A stretch of 64,000 nt of DNA from Selenomonas sp. oral taxon 920 (GCF_001717585.1 NZ_CP017042.1:409501-473500); one strand, 5' to 3'. Counted from the first letter of the stretch, positions 1-8,972 are shown. Made by a program: numbers and translations. Notes: generated by a model from the letters alone, not told the origin.

Positions 1-1
1 T

Positions 2-529
2 CGCACGGAACGTGCGAAATCCATACGCGCGGCGCGTGACTGGCTCACGGGCGCGGAGCATGCGCTCGCGGGCGAGGACGATCTCGCGGGAGATCTAAAG
101 CTCATGCTTGCACGCGCAGAGCTTGCGCGTATCGCGGCAGACCGCCGCGCACGTCTCCGACGGTGGGCACTTCGTCTGCTGCCGCCGCTCGCTGCAGCGA
201 TGGTTCTTGCGTGGCTCCTGTGGGAGCCTCCTCCTGCGGAGAAGGCTGTCGTTCAGCCGCCAATCCCGCATACAGAGCAGCGTGTGGAAGTATCTGCACC
301 TGCGAAAGAGTCTGCGGAACGCTCCGCAGCGACGGAGGATTCCGCTGCAGCCATACTGCCTGCAGAGACACGCGCACCTGCGGCCGAGGAGCGTGCTGTG
401 CAGGAGCCGCCGATGCAGGTCACAGCGTCTGCTCCCGTGCAGCCCAAAGCTGCAGCCCAGCCTTCGCGTATGCCGGATGCCGATATGCAGCGGCTCATGC
501 AGGTGGGCGGCAAGATCTTACGGGAATAG
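2..529 (+). CDS. Partial membrane-anchored protein of unknown function (5' end cut by window)
   Basis: The frame is open from the first bases, so the gene begins upstream of the window. The visible 175 residues hold an Arg/Ala-rich cytoplasmic stretch, one hydrophobic segment (about residues 58-76 of the visible part) preceded by arginines, and a Pro/Ala/Glu/Val-rich tail. That reads as a single-pass inner-membrane protein with an extended, low-complexity periplasmic tail. The codons fit the GC-rich neighbours. It ends 76 bp before bamA, which suggests a link to envelope biogenesis. I do not recognise the family. An in-frame ATG at 104 exists, but the coding signal continues upstream of it. 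Confidence 0.6.
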   Translation, partial: RTERAKSIRAARDWLTGAEHALAGEDDLAGDLKLMLARAELARIAADRRARLRRWALRLLPPLAAAMVLAWLLWEPPPAEKAVVQPPIPHTEQRVEVSAPAKESAERSAATEDSAAAILPAETRAPAAEERAVQEPPMQVTASAPVQPKAAAQPSRMPDADMQRLMQVGGKILRE

Positions 530-605
530 TCGATCGGTTCCCCGCAGACTGCGGGTGGATTGAAATAGAGCGCTTGACAGCGCGCATATCTAGGAGGGTT
601 CGCCT

Positions 606-2585
606 TTGAACAGCAAGAAATATCAGAGACTCACGCTCGCCGTTGCACTTGGCGTAGGTGTATCTGCAGCTGCCTTACCGCACGGCTTTGCCGCTGAGGA
701 GACCGCTGCAGAGAGTTCCGCACCTGCGGAGATGACGGCGACCGATGCGAATGCCGAGACGATGGAGACATCATCCGCGCCTGTACTGAGTAATCCGGCG
801 GGAGCAAATGTGAGTGCGCCTGGGGATACAGTCGCTGCAGACGCACCTGCACTGACGGCGACACCCGCTGCCGCAACCTCAGATGAGCGTGCTGCCGCGT
901 GGGCGGCAAAGCGTCCGGCAGAGGATGAGATCTCCAATTATCTTGCGGCACAGGTCGGAAAGACGATCGTGGAGATCAACTTCAATGGTGCGACGGAGGC
1001 GACAGAAAAGACAGCGCGCGCGGCGCTTGCCATGCATGTCGGGGATGCCGTGTCCGAGGAGGGGCTCGTGAAGGATCGTGACGCGATCTACGCGACGGGC
1101 TATTTCTATGATCTCTATCCGACCTTTGAGCAGGTGCCTGAGGGCGTTGTTCTGACCTATCAGGTGCTCGAGAATCCGGAGCTCAAGGAAGTGAAGATCG
1201 AGGGCAATACAGTCGAGTCAACCGAGACGCTGATGGGTCTGATCACGCTAAAAAATGGCGAGCTGCTGAATTCCCGTGTACTGCAGCAGAATGTGCAGGC
1301 GATTCAGGAGAAGTACCGTGCGGATGGCTACATCCTCGCGAAGATTACAGATCTGAATATCGCGCAGGACGGTACGCTCACGATCAAGATCAGTGAGGGC
1401 GTACTCGAAGGCTATAAAGTCAAGGGCAACAAGAAGACAAAGGAGCACGTCATTCTCCGCGAAATGCGCCAGAAGACGGGCGAGCCGTTCAATGCGAATA
1501 TGGCACGCCGCAGTATGCAGCGCGTCTACAATCTCGGCTTCTTTGAAGATGTCAACGTCAAGATGAATCCGGGTGTCGAGCCGAATGCCGTCATCATGGA
1601 GATCGATGTCAAGGAGAAGCGTACGGGTTCGTTCGGCATTGGTGCAGGGTACTCCAGCTCAGACGGCATGGTCGGAATGGTAAGCGTCAGCGACACGAAT
1701 TTCCGCGGCATGGGCGATACGATCAGCATCACCTATGAGATGAGCGGCGACGATACGGATGCGCGCGGCTACACGTTCATGTATCGCCGTCCGTGGCTCG
1801 ACAAGAAGGAGACGGCAGGGACGCTGCGCGTCTACAACCGCACATACGAGTACGATGATTACGATGCAGACGGACACCACAAGGAGTCGTTCATGCGTAA
1901 GTACTCCGGCGGTGAGTTTACCCTGAGCCGCCCGATGAGCGAGTATTCGACGAACTTCCTCACGCTGCGCAACCGCAAGGATAAATATGTCAAGCACACA
2001 GAGTCGGGCAATGCGGGCAACCGAAGCGGCAATACGTCGTGGCTCAAGGATAATTTCGGCACGACGCGCAGCATTACGTTCGAGCATGTGACGGATACGC
2101 GCGACAATATCTATGAGCCGACGATGGGCTCACGTGCCTCGCTCTCGGCGGAGTTTGCCGGATTCGGCGGGGATTTCAGCTACCAGAAGTATATGCTGGG
2201 GGACACGCACTATTTCAAAGCAGGGCGCTCGCAGGTGTTCCTCGTGCGCGGGCAGTACGGCATCAGCAGAGGTTCGATCTCCGAGTACAGTCAGTTCCGC
2301 GTGGGCGGGCAGGATACAGTGCGCGGCTACCGCGAGGATCAGTTCCGCGGGACGCGCATGGCACTCGCCTCAGTCGAGTATCGCTTCCCGATTGTGTCCA
2401 AGGTGACGGGAGCGGTCTTTGCAGACTATGGCGGGGCGTGGATGAGCGGCTTTATGCCGGAGGATATGCACGCAAGCATCGGTGTTGGGCTTGGCCTCAA
2501 CACGCCGATCGGACCGCTGCGTCTTGACTACGGGCGCGGTTCGCAGGGCGGCCGCGTACACTTCCGCGTCGGCGGCACATTCTGA
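606..2585 (+). CDS. bamA: Outer membrane protein assembly factor BamA (Omp85)
   Basis: This 659-residue Omp85 protein inserts beta-barrel proteins into the outer membrane. The order is: signal peptide ending near 'HGFAA' (about residue 29), an Ala/Thr/Ser-rich linker to about residue 105, three POTRA-like repeats (about 113-185, 195-265, 268-335), then a C-terminal 16-strand-type barrel. The barrel carries the 'VRGY' loop-6 motif near residue 572 and ends in a terminal Phe, as expected of a beta-signal. E. coli BamA has five POTRAs, so this is a shorter version. The start is TTG, placed by a strong ribosome binding site (aggaggg, 593-599). The next gene starts inside the stop codon, implying translational coupling. 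Confidence 0.93.
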   Translation: MNSKKYQRLTLAVALGVGVSAAALPHGFAAEETAAESSAPAEMTATDANAETMETSSAPVLSNPAGANVSAPGDTVAADAPALTATPAAATSDERAAAWAAKRPAEDEISNYLAAQVGKTIVEINFNGATEATEKTARAALAMHVGDAVSEEGLVKDRDAIYATGYFYDLYPTFEQVPEGVVLTYQVLENPELKEVKIEGNTVESTETLMGLITLKNGELLNSRVLQQNVQAIQEKYRADGYILAKITDLNIAQDGTLTIKISEGVLEGYKVKGNKKTKEHVILREMRQKTGEPFNANMARRSMQRVYNLGFFEDVNVKMNPGVEPNAVIMEIDVKEKRTGSFGIGAGYSSSDGMVGMVSVSDTNFRGMGDTISITYEMSGDDTDARGYTFMYRRPWLDKKETAGTLRVYNRTYEYDDYDADGHHKESFMRKYSGGEFTLSRPMSEYSTNFLTLRNRKDKYVKHTESGNAGNRSGNTSWLKDNFGTTRSITFEHVTDTRDNIYEPTMGSRASLSAEFAGFGGDFSYQKYMLGDTHYFKAGRSQVFLVRGQYGISRGSISEYSQFRVGGQDTVRGYREDQFRGTRMALASVEYRFPIVSKVTGAVFADYGGAWMSGFMPEDMHASIGVGLGLNTPIGPLRLDYGRGSQGGRVHFRVGGTF

Positions 2586-3895
2586 TGAGATCGGTCTGCC
2601 TGCCTTTGCGTTTGTGGACGCTCGTTCTTCTCGTATTTGCAGGATGGGGGCTTTCTGCCCCCGCATACGCCGCAGCGTCCTCCCGCGTGGAGGAGACTGC
2701 GGCGATTGTCATAGGTGACCAAACCATTCCATCCATTGTGCGTGCCCGCATGGAACGCACGGTTGCGGCAATTGCGGCAGAACGCATGGAGGGACGTGAA
2801 GTGGCGGCGATCTCTGCGGCGGAGGAGGCGGAGATCATCGGTGCGGTTTTTGATCGTCTGCTCGTCGGATATACGGTGACGGAAACCCTCGTGCGCCCTG
2901 CACAGCACACAGAGGTGGAGATCCATCTCGCGCCGTGGGCGGATACGATTCAAGATGTCCGTGTTCAAATTGCCGTCGAGGGTATGCCGCCCGCCGTGGA
3001 GGAAATCGTACGTGCCGACATGGCGGGCGTTGGAGCCGTCTTCTCAGATGCACTCGTGGGTCTGCCCATTGCGGCAACGGACTGGGCGGCGGGTGCGCTG
3101 AAACGCAGCCTGACCGCGTACATGGAGGCCCATCTGCCGGAGTTCCGTGCGGACTATGACCTCGACGTGGGATCTGCGGCGACAGTACAGCTCACGGTCT
3201 ATCCGCGCCTGCCCGTTGTGCGTACAGTTGATCTCTCGATGCGCTCGGACACGATTCCAAACGTGACCCTGCTCTCGCAGCGGTCGGCGATGGAGGGGGC
3301 GGTGAATCGCCTCGTCGGAGTGCCTGTCGCCTTTGTTGCGCGGCACCGCTCCGTGTTTGAGCAGCAGCTTGCGGCTGATCTGGACGGAGCGGGCGGCTTT
3401 CGCCGTCTGCACCTCACCTCGCGTGTGACAATCACACCGGGGGAACGAATGGCAGTCATGAGCCGGACGGATACGACGCGCTACCGTCTGCGTCTCACGG
3501 GATGGATGGATGTGGGGCATAGTGCAGATGACCGCAATGGGGCACGGCGCGACCTGCGCGTACGCCTGCATGCGGGACAGATGATGAGCGCGCGTGATGA
3601 ACTCTATGTGGAGACGGACGCGGCACCCGAGGATGTACGCTTTGACTGGCGTGTGGGCTATGCGCGTGCAATTCTGCCGCGCCTGACGGGGGAGCTGCGC
3701 TATGATCTGCGTGCGGATCAGCTGTCCCTTGTGGGGAATTACGAGCTTCATCCGCGTTGGCTCCTGCGCTATGAGCGGTGGACGAACACGGATGCGTGGG
3801 AGTGGGAGCTGCGCTACAGACTGCACGATTTTCTGAGCATTGCGGGGCTTGTGGACAGGCATGATGCCTGGCTGCGCCTGATTGGAAATTTCTAG
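2585..3895 (+). CDS. Unrecognised secreted outer-membrane barrel-like protein coupled to bamA
   Basis: 436 residues. A signal peptide (about residues 1-30, ending 'APAYAA') is followed by roughly 250 residues of mixed alpha/beta sequence that could hold two or three POTRA-like units. The C-terminal third has short alternating amphipathic strands rich in Arg, Tyr and Trp and ends in Phe after 'WLRLIG', a typical outer-membrane beta-signal. The ATG shares one base with the bamA stop. I infer a small POTRA-plus-barrel protein (a mini-TamA shape) working with BamA, but I know of no named family for it. It could instead be a porin-like or lipid-transport barrel. Confidence 0.6.
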   Translation: MRSVCLPLRLWTLVLLVFAGWGLSAPAYAAASSRVEETAAIVIGDQTIPSIVRARMERTVAAIAAERMEGREVAAISAAEEAEIIGAVFDRLLVGYTVTETLVRPAQHTEVEIHLAPWADTIQDVRVQIAVEGMPPAVEEIVRADMAGVGAVFSDALVGLPIAATDWAAGALKRSLTAYMEAHLPEFRADYDLDVGSAATVQLTVYPRLPVVRTVDLSMRSDTIPNVTLLSQRSAMEGAVNRLVGVPVAFVARHRSVFEQQLAADLDGAGGFRRLHLTSRVTITPGERMAVMSRTDTTRYRLRLTGWMDVGHSADDRNGARRDLRVRLHAGQMMSARDELYVETDAAPEDVRFDWRVGYARAILPRLTGELRYDLRADQLSLVGNYELHPRWLLRYERWTNTDAWEWELRYRLHDFLSIAGLVDRHDAWLRLIGNF

Positions 3896-3916
3896 GAACG
3901 CGGAGGGGGTGCGTCG

Positions 3917-4873
3917 GTGAAGCAGGTTTCGATCGTGGTTCCCGTTTACAACGAGGAGGAGAATATTGCGCATTTTGTGGAGGCCGTTGCAGCCGTTATG
4001 GAGCAGCTTCCCTATGCGTACGAGATCCTCTTTATCGACGATGGTTCACGCGACCGCAGCCGCACAATTCTGCGCGAACTGGGGGAGAAGAATCCGCACG
4101 TGCAGTCGATCTTCCTTGCGCGGAACTCAGGGCATCAGATTGCCCTGACCTGCGGTACGGATCATGCGGACGGGGACGCGGTCATCACGATGGACGGCGA
4201 TCTGCAGCATCCGCCGGAGCTTCTGCCCCTGCTGCTCGCAAAGTGGGAAGAGGGATATGAGATCGTCCAGACGGTGCGTCTCACGACGGAGGGAGCCTCC
4301 CTCTTCAAGCGACTGACCTCGAAGTACTACTATCGTCTGCTCAATGCAATGACTGATGTGGACATACAGGAGGGCGGCTCGGATTTCCGCCTGATGGATC
4401 GCAAGGCGGTGCTTGCCCTGCGCCGCTACCACGAGCACGCACGCTTTATTCGCGGCATCGTGGGAGCTATGGGGTTCCGCAGGACAGTGGTGGAGTTTGT
4501 GGCGCAGGAGCGCTTTGCGGGGCATTCGAAATTCTCCCTGCACAAGATGGTCTCGTTCGCACTGGACGGCATTCTGGCGTACTCCGTGCAGCCGCTGCGT
4601 GCGGCGTTCTATGTAGGCATTCTCTCGGCTGTACTCGCGGTGGTGCTCTTTCTCCACGTACTCTTTGAGACACTGCGCGGGGAGACGGTGGCGGGGTGGT
4701 CGACCATCGTCGTGTGCAGCCTCTTTTTCGGCGGCATGCAGATGATGATGCTCGGTGTCTGCGGTGAGTACATCGCGCGGATTCTGCAAGAGGTGAAAAA
4801 TCGTCCGCTCTATCTCATCGCATGTGATAATCGGCGTGTCGGGGAGGAGCCGAGGGGGGAACGTGATGAATGA
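3917..4873 (+). CDS. Family 2 glycosyltransferase, ArnC/DPM-like, membrane bound
   Basis: 318 residues. The N-terminal GT-A domain has 'VVPVYNEEENI', the 'DDGSRD' nucleotide-binding motif, and 'MDGDLQHPPE' with the metal-binding Asp residues. Two C-terminal membrane segments follow (about residues 230-255 and 265-290). This is the architecture of ArnC, DPM synthase and GtrB, which load a sugar from a nucleotide donor onto undecaprenyl phosphate. The start is GTG after an unusually G-rich site (cggaggggg, 3901-3909). It overlaps the following GT39 gene by 8 bp, so the pair probably makes and uses a lipid-linked sugar. The exact sugar cannot be read from the sequence. Confidence 0.85.
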   Translation: MKQVSIVVPVYNEEENIAHFVEAVAAVMEQLPYAYEILFIDDGSRDRSRTILRELGEKNPHVQSIFLARNSGHQIALTCGTDHADGDAVITMDGDLQHPPELLPLLLAKWEEGYEIVQTVRLTTEGASLFKRLTSKYYYRLLNAMTDVDIQEGGSDFRLMDRKAVLALRRYHEHARFIRGIVGAMGFRRTVVEFVAQERFAGHSKFSLHKMVSFALDGILAYSVQPLRAAFYVGILSAVLAVVLFLHVLFETLRGETVAGWSTIVVCSLFFGGMQMMMLGVCGEYIARILQEVKNRPLYLIACDNRRVGEEPRGERDE

Positions 4874-6329
4874 GCGAATCTCGACCATTGCGGCGATTCT
4901 CTGCCTCGTCCTGCTTTACTTTTGGGGCAACGGTGCGCTTGCCGTAACAGCTCCCGTCGAGGTGAACTATGCACAGACGGCAAAGGAGATGCTGGCGGCG
5001 GGGGACTGGCTCTCGCCGCAGATCTATGGGAACTACTGGTACGACAAGCCGATTTTCTTTTATTGGGAACTCCTTGCGGCATTCTCCCTGTTTGGCGTGA
5101 CGGATTTTGCCGCACGCTTCTTTCCTGCGCTTTTTGCTGCAGGGGGACTGTGTCTGACCTATGCCTTTGCACGTCGGATCTACGATGAGCGAACGGCGTT
5201 CTGGTCGGCGATCATCCTTGGGACGGGCGTGCTCTATTCGGTGCTTGCAAAGCTTATCCTCACGGATATGAGCCTCTTTGTCTTCTTCGGCGGGACACTC
5301 GGCGCGTTCTTTCTCGGATACTACGAGGGGCGGCGGAAATACTTCTACATCGCTTACGCCTGTGCGGGACTCGGTGTCCTCACGAAGGGGCCGATCGGCT
5401 TCCTCCTGCCGGGGCTTGTCATCCTCGTCTTCCTGCTTATGCGGCGCGATCTCGCGGCGCTCGGACGCATTGCGCTCCCCACGGGTTTCCTCGTCTTTGC
5501 AGCGGTCTGCGCACCGTGGTACATTTATATGTATTTTGTGCACGGCGCGGAGTTCGTAAACACCTTCCTCGGGATTCACAATGTTCTGCGTGCAACGGTG
5601 TCTGAGCACGCACAGTGGGATGTCTGGTATTTCTATCTCGGCATCTACTTCCTCGGGATGTTCCCATGGAGCTTTGCACTGCCGCTAGCACTCTACCGTG
5701 CATGGCGGGTGCGCCCCTTCATAGATGTGCGCACGCAATTTCTGCTGGCGTGGGCGATTGTCGTGCCCGTGTTCTTCCAGTTTATGGCGACAAAGTATCC
5801 GACGTACAGTTTCCCCGCCTTTTTGCCGACGGCGATCCTCACGGCACGCCTTCTCGTGCACAATAATCAGCGTCTGCTGAAAGCGGGGACAATCCTCGGG
5901 ATGGGGCTGTATCTCGCCGTGGTCTTTATCGTGACGAACTACTCTGAACGTGACGGGCATTTCAGCGGCAAGGGGGCGGCGGCGATCATCTCTCAGACGA
6001 TGAAGGAGGATGACCTGCTCGTCTGCTGCGGCGACTACACGGCGACGGTTCCGTACTATACGGGCCATATGATGTACGAACTCGCGACGCGTGAGGAGAT
6101 CGCCGCACGCGCGCCGAAGGAGATGAGTTGGAACAGCAAGAATGTCATGCCGTTCCTCCCCATCGACGAGCTGCCGTACGATCGGACCGTGTATCTCGTC
6201 TTAGAGCGGCACGCATTCGATGCATTCGAGGAGATCTTTACGGGACAGAACTGGGAAGAACTCGGCGTGCTGCCCGCCGAGGGGAAGGCGAAGCTGCGCG
6301 TCTATCGGCGTGCAGCAGAGATTCGCTAG
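4866..6329 (+). CDS. Family 39 glycosyltransferase, ArnT/PMT-like integral membrane protein
   Basis: 487 residues with about ten to twelve hydrophobic segments. The first periplasmic loop has 'PVEVNYAQTAKEM...GDWLSP' and 'DKPIFFYWELLAA', matching ArnT and PMT enzymes that move a sugar from a polyprenyl phosphate donor to lipid A or protein. The last 100 residues are soluble. The chosen ATG at 4866 overlaps the preceding GT2 gene; an in-frame ATG at 4824 lies deep in that gene and is less likely. The neighbouring envelope genes make lipid A or LPS the likely acceptor (inference). Confidence 0.85.
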   Translation: MNERISTIAAILCLVLLYFWGNGALAVTAPVEVNYAQTAKEMLAAGDWLSPQIYGNYWYDKPIFFYWELLAAFSLFGVTDFAARFFPALFAAGGLCLTYAFARRIYDERTAFWSAIILGTGVLYSVLAKLILTDMSLFVFFGGTLGAFFLGYYEGRRKYFYIAYACAGLGVLTKGPIGFLLPGLVILVFLLMRRDLAALGRIALPTGFLVFAAVCAPWYIYMYFVHGAEFVNTFLGIHNVLRATVSEHAQWDVWYFYLGIYFLGMFPWSFALPLALYRAWRVRPFIDVRTQFLLAWAIVVPVFFQFMATKYPTYSFPAFLPTAILTARLLVHNNQRLLKAGTILGMGLYLAVVFIVTNYSERDGHFSGKGAAAIISQTMKEDDLLVCCGDYTATVPYYTGHMMYELATREEIAARAPKEMSWNSKNVMPFLPIDELPYDRTVYLVLERHAFDAFEEIFTGQNWEELGVLPAEGKAKLRVYRRAAEIR

Positions 6330-6379
6330 CGGGGAAGGAGCAATGCGATCAGCTTTCTGCGCCTTTTTTATCGTTGTCC

Positions 6380-6408
6380 TTGAATGAACCCACAGAATAG
6401 TGTATGAT
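6380..6408 (+). promoter_or_regulatory. Sigma-70 type promoter before the BamE-like gene
   Basis: TTGAAT and TATGAT are separated by 17 bp, about 45 bp upstream of the lipoprotein gene at 6454. Seen in sequence; activity is inferred. Confidence 0.6.
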
Positions 6409-6453
6409 AAGAGAGGAATATTTAGGAGAGTTCTCTAAGAAAGAGGGATTGTC

Positions 6454-6861
6454 ATGATGAAAATTAGCAAACTCAGTCTTGCTGCAGCAGCATTTGCCGC
6501 ATCGTCCATGCTCATTGCGGGCTGCGGCAGCAGCGCAAAGGTGGCAGAGCGTGCACCGGCTCCCGGAGCGTGGCAGAGTGTGGGAGATCCGCAGAATGTC
6601 ATCACAAAGGAGAATTTTGACAGTCTTTCGACGGGCCTGAGCCTCAGCGATATGGAGGGCCTGTACGGCAAGGCGACATTGCTTCAGCAGAGTATTGTGG
6701 ACGGTGTTTACAGCTCCACCTATCGTTTCCAGGACGGACCCAAGATTGTGGATGTGACCTTTACCCATGAGAACTGTCTGAACAATCCGCTCAGCCGTCC
6801 CCAAATTACCGATATGGAGTTCACGGAGATGCCGATGGTGGCACAGCGTGTTGTAAAATAA
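6454..6861 (+). CDS. Small BamE/SmpA-like lipoprotein
   Basis: 135 residues. A lipoprotein signal peptide with lipobox 'LIAGC' (Cys at about residue 24) leads into one domain. The segment 'FDSLSTGLSLSDMEGLYGKA' resembles the start of the SmpA/OmlA (BamE) fold, in which a short helix precedes a three-stranded sheet. BamE is an outer-membrane lipoprotein partner of BamA, and the location between bamA and the Skp-like genes supports that role. The similarity is short, so it could be another small lipoprotein with the same fold. Either ATG at 6454 or 6457 could start it. Confidence 0.65.
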   Translation: MMKISKLSLAAAAFAASSMLIAGCGSSAKVAERAPAPGAWQSVGDPQNVITKENFDSLSTGLSLSDMEGLYGKATLLQQSIVDGVYSSTYRFQDGPKIVDVTFTHENCLNNPLSRPQITDMEFTEMPMVAQRVVK

Positions 6862-6863
6862 TA

Positions 6864-6892
6864 TTGAACTGCACGCCGCTCTTTGCTATAAT
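6864..6892 (+). promoter_or_regulatory. Sigma-70 type promoter before the first Skp-like gene
   Basis: TTGAAC and TATAAT lie 17 bp apart, about 50 bp before the ATG at 6942. This is a near-consensus promoter and probably drives the Skp-lpxD-lpxL run. Confidence 0.75.
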
Positions 6893-6941
6893 GGGAGCGT
6901 TCGGTTGACCGAAAGGTCTGATAGAAAAGGAGATTACATTC

Positions 6942-7406
6942 ATGATCAAATTGCAGCAGAAGCAGGTTAAGATTATCAGCATTCTCATCGCTGTTGTCTT
7001 CGTCGGCTCGGTGGTTGCACTTGCTCTCACGCAGAGCGGTTCGGGCATCGCTTCGGCGGCGACGTCCTCCGTCGGCGTTGTGGACTATCGTCAGGTCGGC
7101 AGTCAGCACCCGCAGCTCGCAGCGGCAAATGCAGAGATGCAGAAGGCTACGCAGGAGGCACAGGCAGATTTTGAAGCGAAATCTGCGAATATGAACGATC
7201 AGGAGAAGGCGGACTACTCCCAGCAGACGATGATGCGTCTCCAGCAGAAGAATGAGGAACTGATGGAACCCATCGAGAAGAGCATTCAGGACGCAGTCCA
7301 GAGTGTCGCTGAGAAGAAGGGGCTCTCCGTCGTCATTGAGAAGGGCGCTGTGGTCTACGGCGGACAGGATATCACGCAGGATGTCGTCAAACAGCTGAGC
7401 AAGTAA
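6942..7406 (+). CDS. OmpH/Skp family periplasmic chaperone-like protein (copy 1)
   Basis: 154 residues. An N-terminal hydrophobic segment (about 10-32) acts as signal peptide or anchor. It is followed by 'VGVVDYRQVGSQHPQL', the typical Skp opening strand, a long Gln/Glu/Lys-rich helical stretch (about 60-120) and a closing 'GLSVVIEKGAVVYGGQDIT' strand pair. That is the OmpH/Skp layout: a trimeric chaperone that carries unfolded outer-membrane proteins. The ribosome binding site is aaaaggaga. It is the first of three related genes ahead of lpxD. Confidence 0.85.
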   Translation: MIKLQQKQVKIISILIAVVFVGSVVALALTQSGSGIASAATSSVGVVDYRQVGSQHPQLAAANAEMQKATQEAQADFEAKSANMNDQEKADYSQQTMMRLQQKNEELMEPIEKSIQDAVQSVAEKKGLSVVIEKGAVVYGGQDITQDVVKQLSK

Positions 7407-7425
7407 TCTGGCAGAGATGCGCATA

Positions 7426-7458
7426 TGTACCGGGCAGAGCGCTGCTCGGTACATTTTT
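7426..7458 (+). terminator. Hairpin terminator or attenuator after Skp-like gene 1
   Basis: Arms at 7426-7437 and 7442-7453 form a 12-bp stem with a 4-base loop, followed by TTTTTAT. It would end or reduce transcription between the first and second Skp-like genes. Confidence 0.8.
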
Positions 7459-7480
7459 ATAAGTGGGGGAGGACGGCTCT

Positions 7481-8524
7481 GTGCAAAAACTTTGGCAGAC
7501 GAAACGCAGAGAAATTCTCGCAGGCGGCGTATGTCTCCTGCTCCTCCTTGCAGCGTCCCTTCTTCTCGTACCGGGGCGTCAGACGCCGCAGGCGGAGAGC
7601 GATGTCGGTACGATGCGGATGACAGAGGTGCTTGCGGCACATCCCTCCTATGCACACCTCACAGAGCTGCGTGCAGAGGAGCGAATGCTGTCCTTCCTTC
7701 TGCGGGATCTGCCGACGATGCCGGAGATCAAGCCGCCCGAGACGGATGGTGCACCGTTCGAGGATTCCGTCTGGCAGAAGAACGCACAGACGGTCGTCTC
7801 TACGCGCGTGGAGCTTGAACGAGAGCAGAAGCATCTGACCGAGCTCTACCGCAAGCAGACGGAGGCGGACTATGAGGCACGCAAAAAGGCGATTGATGAC
7901 GAGTATCTGAACGCCATTTTGAACATCAACCTTAAGATCGACAATCAGCGCGCCATGCACGGCCCGCAGGTTTCGGAAGAGGAACTTGTACGCGAGCGCG
8001 CACAATGGGAAGCGGAGCGTGCGGCATTGAAGCATGAACGCGGAGAGCGCCAGATGGCGCTCCGCCGCCAGTGGGAGGCGGAGATCCGCGCACGCGTTGC
8101 CGCACGGATGGAGCCCAAACAGGCAGCGTGGACGAAGCAGGCGCAGGAGACTGTGGATGCCCAGAAGGCAGAGGCCATGCGGCTGAAGAATGAGGTAGAG
8201 GAGAGAAATGCGCAGGAGATGGCGCGCGCGCGTGCGGCACAGGAGGGGAAATCGGTGCTTTCCGTGCGTGTGGCGCGTCTTGCTGCTGTGCGCGCCGAGG
8301 CAGATGCACTCGAGGCGGAGATTCTGCGCGATGTGCGCAGCCGCGCGGCAAAGATTGCGCTGCAGCATCATCTCTCCCTTGTGCTCGCCTCGCCGGCGGC
8401 TGACAGCACAGTATTGCTGCCAGCTGCTGACCTCTTTGCCGTGCCGCGCTACGCGCCGATCCTCAGCAACACGGCGCGCGATGTGACGGCGGAGATGGTG
8501 CGCGAGATGCAGAGCATTCAATGA
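7481..8524 (+). CDS. Long coiled-coil OmpH-like envelope protein (copy 2)
   Basis: 347 residues, more than twice the size of Skp. One N-terminal hydrophobic segment (about residues 12-30) is followed by a very long Glu/Arg/Gln/Lys/Ala-rich region (about 75-290) predicted to be continuous coiled coil. The last 60 residues ('HHLSLVLASPAADSTVLLPAAD') resemble the C-terminal strands of OmpH proteins. I chose the GTG at 7481, which follows gggggagg at spacing 8; an in-frame GTG at 7463 lies inside that site. Its position between two Skp-like genes supports a chaperone or tethering role in the periplasm, but its exact function is unknown. Confidence 0.65.
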   Translation: MQKLWQTKRREILAGGVCLLLLLAASLLLVPGRQTPQAESDVGTMRMTEVLAAHPSYAHLTELRAEERMLSFLLRDLPTMPEIKPPETDGAPFEDSVWQKNAQTVVSTRVELEREQKHLTELYRKQTEADYEARKKAIDDEYLNAILNINLKIDNQRAMHGPQVSEEELVRERAQWEAERAALKHERGERQMALRRQWEAEIRARVAARMEPKQAAWTKQAQETVDAQKAEAMRLKNEVEERNAQEMARARAAQEGKSVLSVRVARLAAVRAEADALEAEILRDVRSRAAKIALQHHLSLVLASPAADSTVLLPAADLFAVPRYAPILSNTARDVTAEMVREMQSIQ

Positions 8525-8540
8525 AAGGACCAATCTACAG

Positions 8541-8972
8541 ATGAATTATTTCAGTAAGGCGGCTGCGGCCGTTCTTGTCACTGCAAGCATATGCGCTGCC
8601 GGCTGCGGTCAGGTGCACATTGGCACACTGGATCGTGCGCGCGTGCAGGAGGAGGCACCCGGGATCAAGGCGGTGGTTACCGAGGCAAATACGAAGCTCA
8701 TGGAGGCACAGACGGAGGCGCAGGAGAAGTTCAAGGCGAATCCGAACATGACACAGGAGGAGGCGCAGCAGCTCCAGATGGAGACGCAGCGCAAGCTGGC
8801 AGGCCTCAACCAGATGTACAGCATTCAGCTGGAACAGAAGCTGAACGTCGCTGTGGAGGACATCGTCAAGGAAAAGAAGCTGGACATCGTCATGGACTCA
8901 TCCAAAACCTATCCGAGCGTAATCACAGGGGGCGTGGACATTACCGACGAAGTGATCGGCAAACTCCAATAA
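8541..8972 (+). CDS. OmpH/Skp-like lipoprotein (copy 3)
   Basis: 143 residues. The signal peptide ends in a lipobox-like 'ICAAGC' (Cys at about residue 22), so this Skp-like protein is probably lipid-anchored, unlike classical soluble Skp. The sequence then follows the Skp pattern: an Ala/Glu/Gln/Lys helical stretch with 'FKANPNMTQEEAQQL', and a terminal 'KKLDIVMDSS...GGVDITDEVI' strand pair close to that of copy 1. It lies 16 bp after copy 2 and 12 bp before lpxD, so all are probably cotranscribed. Confidence 0.8.
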   Translation: MNYFSKAAAAVLVTASICAAGCGQVHIGTLDRARVQEEAPGIKAVVTEANTKLMEAQTEAQEKFKANPNMTQEEAQQLQMETQRKLAGLNQMYSIQLEQKLNVAVEDIVKEKKLDIVMDSSKTYPSVITGGVDITDEVIGKLQ

